Below are positions 56,571 to 64,000 of a stretch of 64,000 nt of DNA, piece after piece. This DNA comes from Malachius bipustulatus (taxonomy: Eukaryota; Arthropoda; Insecta; Coleoptera; Melyridae), in NCBI GenBank assembly GCA_910589415.1, contig OU342639.1:682001-746000 (forward strand), given 5' to 3'. The notes below the pieces were generated by a model. The model searched no databases, was not told the origin of the DNA, and saw nothing but the letters and a program-made list of their open reading frames with translations. The position numbers and the translations under genes are program-made. The number at the start of each line of letters is the position of its first letter. The stretch's first letter is position 1.

Positions 56571-56798
56571 GGATCACTCGCTTGTTAGATTGAATCTAGC
56601 ACATATAAGGCCTTCATACTGAAAGGTAAAATATATAACTTACCGATAATTCTAATGAAATAATAATAAATAAGAAACAAACACAGACAAATTCTTGATT
56701 CATGTAAAAAATATTTATTTTGAAGTTTATTAACTTGAAAATCTAAAACATACAATTCTCAAAACAGTCAAAACATAATATTGGACACTATAAGAATA
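56571..56798. other. Short interval, no gene
   Basis: AT-rich sequence between the LINE-tail array and the foldback element. Nothing recognised. Confidence 0.4.
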
Positions 56799-58483
56799 CA
56801 GGGTTACTGGTAACTGGATACATTCCTTTGGTGATCTGATAAAACAAGAGGTAAGGAGTAAATTAACCCCAACATGCACTATACAAAACTCAATAGATTT
56901 TGAGATATTTCGATTTTCAACTTTTCTTTAAAAAAATGGTTTCAAATGTCTTGAAATGTAATTTTCAAAAAATCTACTTTAACTTTTTGATTTTTTTTTG
57001 CTGGAATACTTGTCCAATACTATGCTTCCTTCTGGATTAAAAAATATCCTGAGGTATTTCGATCGTGTGAAAATTTCAAAGAAAAACTTTCACAAACTAT
57101 TTTTTTTTAAATAAGATTTAAAAGTTTTTACAAGTTATTTTCGCAAAATTGTCAAGGCAACTTGCGTACAAATTGTTTTAAAAACTTCCCTAGTGTAGTA
57201 GCTATCTAACAAGGTACGAATCTTGTACAAGAATAACAGAATCTCCCCGCTATGTACCGTTACCGAGGAACAAATCCTTAAGTCGGGACGTTTTAAAAAA
57301 AATACGGCCCTGAACGGGGGTCTTAAAATTCTCGATCCGGTCCATTTTCAATAGGTCGTATTTGGGAGTCACGAGCTTCGTCCCTACCAAGTTTCGTCCC
57401 GATCGGTAAAACTTTCAGACACTTAGAGTGGCTATTACTAGGCTATTCCCGAAAAATCCCGAAATTCCCGAAAAAATGACACTTCCCGGGAACGGATCCC
57501 GCTCATTTTCAATGGGCATCGTGCCACGGTGCGCCTCTTCAATCGAGCCAAATTTCAACTTTCCCACATGAAAACTGGCGGCTGTAGAGTGTTTCCTAGC
57601 AAAGTCACAGACAGACAGACCGACAGACAGACATTTTTCGGGCACAAGAATACGTATACTTACGAAACTTCTGTGACTTTGCTAGGAAACACTCTAGAGC
57701 CGCCAGTTTTCATGTGGGAAAGTTGAAATTTGGCTCGATTGAAGAGGCGCACCGTGGCACGATGCCCATTGAAAATGAGCGGGATCCGTTCCCGGGAAGT
57801 GTCATTTCTTCGGGAATTTCGGGATTTTTCGGGAATAGCCTAGGAAACACTCTTAGTGTCTGAAAGTTTTACCGAACGGGACGAAACTTGGTAGGGACGA
57901 AGCTCGGGACCCCCAAATACGACCTGTTGAAGATGGGCCGGATCCGAGAATTTTAAGACCCCCGTTCAGGGCCGTATTTTTTTTAAAACGTCCCGTCCCG
58001 ACTTAAGGATTTGTTCCTCGGTAACGGTACATAACGGGGCGATTCTGTTATTCTTGTACAAGATTCGTACCTTGTTAGATAGCTACTACACTAGGGAAGT
58101 TTTTAAAACAATTTGTACGCAAGTTGCCTTGACAATTTTGCGAAAATAACTTGTAAAAACTTTTAAATCTTATTTAAAAAAAATAGTTTGTGAAAGTTTT
58201 TCTTTGAAATTTTCACACGATCGAAATACCTCAGGATATTTTTTAATCCAGAAGGAAGCATAGTATTGGACAAGTATTCCAGCAAAAAAAAATCAAAAAG
58301 TTAAAGTAGATTTTTTGAAAATTACATTTCAAGACATTTGAAACCATTTTTTTAAGAAAAGTTGAAAATCTAAATATCTCAAAATCTATTGAGTTTTGTA
58401 TAGTGAATGTTGGGGTTAATTTACTCCTTACCTCTTGTTTTATCAGATCACCAAAGGAATGTATCCAGTTACCAGTAACCCTG
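56799..58483. mobile_element. Foldback element F2, about 810-bp inverted arms
   Basis: Left arm 56799-57610 and right arm 57671-58483 are near-perfect inverted copies around a 60-bp loop containing GACA repeats (57607-57633). The ends are CAGGGTTACTGGTAACTGG and its inverse, flanked by TA on both sides (56797-56798 and 58484-58485). It codes for no transposase, so it is non-autonomous. TA flanks and CAGGGTT ends would suit mobilisation by a Tc1/mariner-type enzyme. A lone right arm exists at 24048-24854. Confidence 0.88.
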
Positions 58484-58539
58484 TATAATGAACATAATAA
58501 TATGTATATTACAAAACAGAAAAAAAAAATAAGAACATA

Positions 58540-59832
58540 CGAGGGTCATTTGAAAAGTTTCCGTCCTTACCGGCAAAACGTCATGGCGCATTCAAGTTCT
58601 CTTGCCAATCAATAGAGGGCTTTTACATATGTTTGCCATAAAAATTTCAAGTCATTCCGATCAGTACAAAGCACATGGTACCCTTCCAAAGTTGACAGGT
58701 AACGTTTGTTAACGAAAATGAATAAAACCGAGTATCGCGCGGTAATAAAGTTCCTGTATTTGAAAGGGAAAAAAACTCGGGAAGTGGAAGAAGAGTTAGA
58801 CTCCGTGTATGGTGAATCGTCGCCCTCATTTACAACCGTGAAACATTGGGTGGCCGAGTTCAAACGCGGCCGTACAAGCATTTTTGACGATGAACGTTCT
58901 GGTCGTCCAAAAACTGTTTCCACGGAAGATATTGTCAGTTTAGTGCACACAACCGTGATGGAAGATCGCCGATTAACCATTAGGGAAATTGCTGAGGCTT
59001 GTGGGATATCAACTGAACGGGTGCATAAGTTTTTACATGAAGATTTATTCATGAGAAAATTATCCGCGCGATGGGTGCCGCGTTTGTTGACGATCGACCA
59101 AAAGCGCGTACGGATGGACATGTCGCGCGAAACTCTTCAGCTGTTCCAAATGAATCCTACTGAGTTTTTGCGCCGATTAATTACTGTCGACGAAACCTGG
59201 ATCCATCACCATACTCCGGAGACTAAACAACAGTCAATGCAGTGGATTGAAGTGGGGGAACCAGCTCCGAAGAAGGCGAAGGTCGTTCTTCCTGCCGGAA
59301 AAGTTATGGCGACAGTTTTTTGGGACAGCCGTGGAGTAATTATGGTTGATTACCTTCAAAAAGGTAAAACCATTAACGGACCCTATTACGCTGCGTTGCT
59401 GGACCAATTGAAAACGGAACTCAAGAAGAAACGACCACACGTGGCGAGGAAGAAGGTGCTGTTTCATCAGGACAACGCGCGAGTCCACACGTGCATGGTC
59501 GCAATGGCGAAATTGGACGAATTGAAGTTCGAATAGCTTCAACACCCAACCTACTCACCAGACCTAGCTCCGAGTGACTTTTTTTTGTTCCCCAACTTGA
59601 AAAAATTTCTGGGTGGGAAAAAATATGGGTCAAATACCGAAGTTGAAGAGGCAGTAAACCTGTATTTTTCAGGTTTACCTAAAGATTTTTTTTCTGATGG
59701 CCTGAAGGGTTGGGAAAAGCGTTTGACCAAATGTATTGACTTGCGTGGAGGCTATGTCGAGAAATAAATTTTTGTTTCGTTTGAATTATGTGTTTTTCTT
59801 CAAAAGGCCGGAAACTTTTCAAATGACCCTCG
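58540..59832 (+). mobile_element. Mariner element, full length
   Basis: 1,293 bp bounded by perfect 24-bp inverted repeats (CGAGGGTCATTTGAAAAGTTTCCG, 58540-58563, and its inverse at 59809-59832), with TA on both sides (58538-58539 and 59833-59834). Size and structure are typical of mariner. The transposase gene has a single nonsense codon. Confidence 0.95.
58718..59767 (+). pseudogene. Mariner transposase with one in-frame stop
   Basis: A 349-codon frame from ATG 58718 to TAA 59765-59767, a normal mariner length. It has an N-terminal paired HTH region (VKHWVAEFKRGRTSIFDDE, SGRPKTVS linker), a WVPRLL motif (WVPHEL-like), the first catalytic Asp in TVDETWIHHHTPE, the second in FHQDNARVHT, and the third in YSPDLAPSDFFLFPNLK, the D34D spacing of mariner. 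A TAG at 59534-59536 (codon 273) falls before the third Asp, so the product would lack an active centre. No frameshift is present, so the copy is only one mutation from open. It is recent or was read through. Confidence 0.95.
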
Positions 59833-59837
59833 TAGTT

Positions 59838-60593
59838 ACCTGGTCGTCATTCGCTACTTTCACTATGGTCCTGAATGCACTGTTGGCAAACGAATATAAT
59901 TTTCCCAGTATGTTCTTTACAAATAGGTTTTTCGCATGTATCACATTTGTTACCGGTGAAGCTATAGTAAATATAGCTTTGTAAGTGGCTTTGCTAGTTC
60001 TGTCAAATAATGCCTACGTACCAGTTTGCTATTTGTATTGCTAGAATAAATTATTTGAGAATTGATCCCTGCGATGTTTAGCAATGAACAAAATATTGTA
60101 AGAGACCATCTGTTACTGACACGTGTAACTGAATATTCTGTCGACAACTTTGACTCCACCCTTGGTGAGGTTGTAAAACGTGATAACAGCAGGCTTGAAA
60201 TCTTCTTCGGTGCTCATATCTATTTCATCATCGGTGTGTAGTCTTGAAAGCATCAAAACGGTATTTTTTTTGGTACATAAGATGCTAGCAGGCAGCTATT
60301 TGGAGTTGTCCCAAACGCAAACATCGTACTTTTGACTGGTCGAACTTTTACGTCCAAAAAAGTGGGGGGTATTTCTCGTTTATTTTTTCTCAATGTTCCT
60401 ACCAAAGTCTGTGATTTTGATATAAGTCATGTGCTAATACCACAGAAGTGAAGTAATTGTCAGTGGTTACGTTTCTTCATGTCCCCGATACATGTCTCAG
60501 TAAACGTTTTACAACACTGCATCATTATTCTTACTCGAAAATGCCCTTCCGGCTTCCTTCCAGCATAAACTTCTAAATTATGGGTATAAAACT
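59838..60593 (-). pseudogene. PiggyBac transposase remnant
   Basis: On the minus strand, in order: NLEVYAGRKPEGHF; a decayed catalytic-region block near 60450; TLVGTLRKNKREIPP; KSTMFAFG; LASYVPKK; TVLMLSRLHTD; ITFYNLTKGGVKVVDR, containing the final catalytic Asp region; and a C-terminal cysteine-rich zinc finger (NKCDTCEKPICKEH, CQQC) ending near 59843. Frames change several times, with stops. The 5' part of the gene is missing because the homology ends at 60593, where an LTR-like fragment starts. PiggyBac enzymes insert at TTAA. No terminal repeats were found. Confidence 0.85.
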
Positions 60594-60691
60594 GTAACGG
60601 GTATTTTAATTTGAATAATTCGGGCGTGGATCAGCCACCAAGTAACCCGTTACCAAGATATTTAAAAATAATTTTTATTTACAAATTAACT
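60594..60691 (-). repeat. LTR 3'-end fragment related to E3, no. 1
   Basis: TGTAACGGGTATTTT and CCCGTTACCAAG followed by TTTTTATTTAC resemble the inverse of the last 110 or so bases of the E3 LTR (TGTAACGGGATTTTC...ACCCGTAACAAG...CATTTATTTAC). Truncated and diverged. Confidence 0.5.
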
Positions 60692-60810
60692 ATACAGAGT
60701 GTCCGAGCTCATTCGAAGCGGTCTCTGTAGGTCAAACAATGAATAAAAAAAATTGTGAATTCAAGTACCGGATCACAATGGCCATAATTTAAAATTATTT
60801 TGGAGTATAC
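60692..60810. mobile_element. Short MITE related to the outer F1 end
   Basis: TACAGAGTGTCCGAGCTCATTCGAAGCGGTCTCTGTAGG at the left, and CACAATGGCCATAATTTAAAATTATTTTGGAGTATACAGAG at the right, match in order the outer end of the right arm of F1 copy 2 in inverse (39300-39432). About 115 bp, non-coding. Confidence 0.65.
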
Positions 60811-60841
60811 AGAGTATATTTCCGGCGAAAGTATGACAATA

Positions 60842-60945
60842 TGTAACGGGATTTTCTGAAGGTAGAGGTGAGTTCCCAGGAATGGATAATTGCCCCTTTG
60901 TACCCGTGACAAGTCGATTAATTCTATAACATTTATTTACAAAAA
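60842..60945 (-). repeat. LTR 3'-end fragment related to E3, no. 2
   Basis: TGTAACGGGATTTTC, then ATTGCCCCT, TACCCGTGACAAGTCGATTA and CATTTATTTAC align in order with the inverse of the E3 LTR end. No matching LTR start is visible downstream, so it is a truncated or strongly diverged minus-strand LTR. Confidence 0.6.
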
Positions 60946-61456
60946 CACTCGTATTTACATATGTGGTGGTTATATTAATAATGACAAATTATCTGCCCTG
61001 TATCCTTGGTCTTGGATTCATCCTGACTGACAAATGTTAAAGTGGGCCGGCTCTCACTCCGCAAGGCGATCTTATTGGTTCCAGATAGCCGCGCCGGAGA
61101 CTACGCTGTGCCTACTGGCTGCTTCCCCGTTGCCTTCGGCGATACGACCACGGCACAGAATAGACTAATCAGAATATAAACTTCAATAAAAATAAGGGGT
61201 CCGCGCATCTGCTCGCGCGGGGTTAGATGGGTTAGAACTCAGCGGCAGTCAGCGGCGGAGCGCAACGGAGTCATTTAATCGATATCGCTCGTTGCCTGTA
61301 GTACCAGTGGCGGAGTGGCGCTCTTCTATAACCGCGAATTCAGACGTTGATTTATCGTTTTATGTTTTTTCGTTTATTATTGTATATTGTTATTGTTTTT
61401 TTTTGTCTTGAATTGTTATTGTTTTATTGTTATATATTTAAACCTATGGTTTAAAT
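60946..61456. other. Upstream region of the THAP/P-type transposase gene
   Basis: A moderately GC-rich stretch (61040-61340, including GGGGTCCGCGCATCTGCTCGCGCGG) is followed by a T-rich stretch just before the ATG. An in-frame TAA at 61439-61441 precedes the start codon. No confident promoter or terminal repeat was identified. Confidence 0.4.
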
Positions 61457-64000
61457 ATGAGTAAACCTAAGTGCGGACAGGTTTGTGCGGCCAAAAACTG
61501 CGAAAACAAGTCATATAATAGCAGTGCGAGTTTCTTCCGGTTCCCGAAAGATCCTTCAAGGGCTCGAACTTGGATAACAGCTTGTGGAAGGGAAGATCTT
61601 TCGGAAAATTCTAACAAATTGCACATCAGCTACCGAGTATGTGGAGTTCACTTCAAGGAAAATTCATTCACCAATAATTTGAAAAATCGGTTGCTACCGG
61701 GGGCTTGCCCGACCCTATTCAATGAAGTCAATGCAGAAGAACCTCCTAGAAAAATTAGAATAATTGACAACATTCAGTTAGCGAGTTCTTCTGTGCTTGA
61801 AGGGCCGGCACGTTGTTCGACTCCACCTCCTTTACTGAGTCCTTGCAGTACGCAAACCGAGTCCGTGTTATCGGCTACGACACCACGGAAAAATATTTTG
61901 CGAAAAACAAACAAAAAACTAAGGAAGGACTTTGATCGTCTGAAGAAACAAAATAAGATATTGGAGCACAAAGTGATGAACCTTACGCATAATAATCCAG
62001 ACACAATCACTCTAGAGCAGTACAAGGCTTTCACATACAAATTATGTCCATCAAAACAATTGGCTGATTTTATTGTAACCCAGGTATCCGAAATACAAAA
62101 ACATCCAAATGGTCGCAGGTACTCCTTAGAGTTCAAAAATGATTGCCTGGCCATGTATTTCTCAGGCCCTAAGCTGTACAGGAAAAAATTGATGATACAA
62201 TTTTGTTTGCCATCACCAACTACGTTGATGAAGCTCCTGAAAAATTTGAAAATGGGTCCTGGGTTTAATATGCCTGAGCTGATCAAGATGATTAGCATGA
62301 AAGTGGATGGCTTTTCAGAAGACAAACTTTGCGTGTTGTGTGTGGATGAGATGAGCATCAAAGCCAATTTATTTTATGCCACTGGTTCTGACGTTGTTGT
62401 TGGTTTGGAAGACGATGGTATGGACAGCAGAAAGTTCAAACCAGCACTAACTGCCACGGTTTTTATGCTACGGGGATTGAAAAACAATTGGAGTCAACCC
62501 TTATGCTACTCCTTTCATCATTCGACTTGCCCTGCCCAATCTTTAATGTTTAACACATTTGACATAATATCTAAGCTGCAAGGAATTGGCCTCAATGTGT
62601 GTGTTTTGGTGAGTGACATGGGATCTGATAATATTCAAATGTCCAATCTGTTGGGGGTGACTCCAGATCAGCCCTATTTTTTTGTAAATCAAAAAAAAAT
62701 ATCGTATATGTTTGACACGCCGCATTTGATCAAGACTGTGAGGAATAATTTAAGAAAATATAACTTCCGTAAAGAAAATGGCAACGAAATTTCTTGGAAA
62801 TATATTGAAGATTTTTACAATCACGACAAAAAATACCCCGTACGGGCTGCTCCTAAGTTGACTGAATCCCATATAAATCCAAGTAATTTCGAAAAGATGA
62901 AAGTAAAATTTGCGTCACAGGTTTTTAGTCAAACGGTTGCCGCAGGTCTTAATTTATATGTCAGATTTGGAGTCATACCGGCAAGTGCTGTTTCAACCGC
63001 CGAGTTCATAGAAATGATGGACAAATTATTTGATCTTTTGAACTCATCACAGAAGTCAGCGGCAAAAAAATTCAATAGGGCATTCAAAGCCAAGGAATAC
63101 CAAATTAATTTCTTAAGAGAATGTTCAGAATTTTTTTCAAGTGTAAGTGTGATTGATAGGAGTGGTAAAGACGTGACTAGTCGGATCAAATTTTTGAAAT
63201 GTTTCAATGTGACCATAAACGGACTTTTACATTTGTGGGACAATTATTGTCTTTGTGAAAAACTAGAACATGTGTTCACTAGGAGAATTAACCAAGACTG
63301 CTTGGAAATTTTTTTTGGTAAAATTCGCCAGCAAAACGGGAATTGTGTCAATCCAACTGCAATCCAGTTCCAGCGATCTTTCAAGAAACTATTGTGTGTT
63401 AAATTATTCCATTCGGGTACCGAAAATTGTGAAGGAGATGCTGATAAGATGCTACTTAAATTGAGAGATATCAGCAACAGCAAAGAGGAGGCCAATTTGG
63501 AAGAACTTCCTGCACAATTTTCAGAACCCGGCAATGAAATAATTGTGGCTAGTGATTACCAGCGCAGTGACATTTTGCAGCAAAATTTCCAAAGATATGT
63601 TTGCGGTTATCTAATAAAGAAATGCCTAGGAGTCCATAGTTGCCAAGTTTGTTTAGACTACGCTCGTGCGATTGAAGAACTGAACGACACGAACTTGTTT
63701 TGTTATTTTAAAGCCTACGAAAGTGGAAGTTTGGCCACTTTTGGCAATTTATTGATGCCTCACGATGAGTTTGTTTTGTACATAAGTAATTTAGAAGTTA
63801 TGTTCCAGGAAGAATTTGAAAACTTATGTACAAAAAAAGATATTTTAAAACAATTTATGAGTTTAACTGCAAATGTTCCTTTTCGACATCCATGTGAAAA
63901 TTTTCCAAAGATTTATGTGACTAAGTTATATTTCAGAATGAAATTATTTTATACAGTTAAATTCATTAACAGAAACTTTAAAAATATAAATAAAAATAAA
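61457..64000 (+). CDS. THAP-domain P-element-type transposase (runs off window)
   Basis: 848 codons from ATG 61457 to the last base with no stop; the preceding in-frame stop is at 61439. The N terminus is a THAP zinc finger: C10, C15, C62 and H65 (C2CH), FP at 29-30, W39 and the PTLF box near 90. THAP domains bind the transposon ends or a cellular site. A basic, leucine-rich coiled coil follows near 145-175. The P-element/THAP9 catalytic region shows CVDEMSIK (first Asp), VSDMGSDN (second Asp), FDTPHLIKTVRNNL (GTP-binding or insertion-domain border) and NQDCLEIFFGKIRQQNG with the acidic Glu. A Cys-containing C-terminal region (RYVCGYLIKKCL, HSCQVCLDYA) resembles THAP9 ends. Length is close to complete for the family. 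Whether it is a mobile P-like element or a domesticated gene cannot be told without the right flank. Confidence 0.93.
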   Translation, partial: MSKPKCGQVCAAKNCENKSYNSSASFFRFPKDPSRARTWITACGREDLSENSNKLHISYRVCGVHFKENSFTNNLKNRLLPGACPTLFNEVNAEEPPRKIRIIDNIQLASSSVLEGPARCSTPPPLLSPCSTQTESVLSATTPRKNILRKTNKKLRKDFDRLKKQNKILEHKVMNLTHNNPDTITLEQYKAFTYKLCPSKQLADFIVTQVSEIQKHPNGRRYSLEFKNDCLAMYFSGPKLYRKKLMIQFCLPSPTTLMKLLKNLKMGPGFNMPELIKMISMKVDGFSEDKLCVLCVDEMSIKANLFYATGSDVVVGLEDDGMDSRKFKPALTATVFMLRGLKNNWSQPLCYSFHHSTCPAQSLMFNTFDIISKLQGIGLNVCVLVSDMGSDNIQMSNLLGVTPDQPYFFVNQKKISYMFDTPHLIKTVRNNLRKYNFRKENGNEISWKYIEDFYNHDKKYPVRAAPKLTESHINPSNFEKMKVKFASQVFSQTVAAGLNLYVRFGVIPASAVSTAEFIEMMDKLFDLLNSSQKSAAKKFNRAFKAKEYQINFLRECSEFFSSVSVIDRSGKDVTSRIKFLKCFNVTINGLLHLWDNYCLCEKLEHVFTRRINQDCLEIFFGKIRQQNGNCVNPTAIQFQRSFKKLLCVKLFHSGTENCEGDADKMLLKLRDISNSKEEANLEELPAQFSEPGNEIIVASDYQRSDILQQNFQRYVCGYLIKKCLGVHSCQVCLDYARAIEELNDTNLFCYFKAYESGSLATFGNLLMPHDEFVLYISNLEVMFQEEFENLCTKKDILKQFMSLTANVPFRHPCENFPKIYVTKLYFRMKLFYTVKFINRNFKNINKNK

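Noticed and set aside
57607..57633. GACA tandem repeat as a short CRISPR-like array
   Set aside because: A simple microsatellite at the centre of a foldback element, with no spacers. The window is eukaryotic.

Overview
The window looks like repeat-dense DNA from an arthropod, most likely an insect. The evidence is AT-rich non-coding sequence, tRNA-Ser-primed gypsy elements with an env gene, piggyBac, mariner, hAT and THAP/P-type transposases, and LTR promoters of the insect type (TATA box plus a TCAGT initiator). I see no bacterial operons, no tRNA or rRNA genes, no CRISPR array and no clear host single-copy gene. I cannot name the species. Almost everything recognisable is a transposable element, a remnant of one, or a non-autonomous foldback repeat.

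Layout. 0-3 kb: an LTR tip at the very edge, a foldback repeat, and a decayed IS630/mariner-like transposase on the minus strand. 3.08-11.90 kb: errantivirus-like Ty3/gypsy element E1 (601-bp LTRs, gag, pol with one frame break, env). 12-16.1 kb: a 1.07-kb direct duplication and degenerate tandem repeats. 16.1-20.5 kb: a decayed Ty3-like element with a G-patch-like motif before its protease and a foldback element inside its RNase H region. 20.5-22.9 kb: no gene seen. 22.9-26.9 kb: a minus-strand hAT transposase split by about 2.8 kb of other repeats. 27.0-39.7 kb: a decayed LINE, itself split by E2 (29.21-38.03 kb), a second and coding-intact copy of E1, and by a foldback repeat. 39.8-46.6 kb: E3, an intact-looking Ty3-like element (929-bp LTRs, gag, pol, and a third ORF that overlaps the pol stop). 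46.9-52.0 kb: a foldback repeat split by an intact copia-like element. 52.4-53.65 kb: a second minus-strand IS630-like transposase remnant split by a 546-bp solo LTR. 54.3-56.6 kb: a tandem array carrying LINE C-terminal ends. 56.8-58.5 kb: a 1.7-kb foldback element. 58.5-59.8 kb: a mariner with one nonsense codon. 59.8-60.6 kb: a piggyBac remnant. 60.6-60.9 kb: small LTR and MITE pieces. 61.457 kb to the window end: a long uninterrupted THAP-domain P-element-type transposase gene.

The genes do not form a pathway. Their relation is nesting. E2 lies inside a LINE, copia lies inside a foldback repeat, a solo LTR lies inside a transposase, and a foldback lies inside an RNase H region. Target-site duplications (ctat, gtag, acat, ttatg, cggg) support five of these insertions directly. 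The youngest elements, judged by near-identical LTRs and intact frames, are E2, E3 and the copia element.
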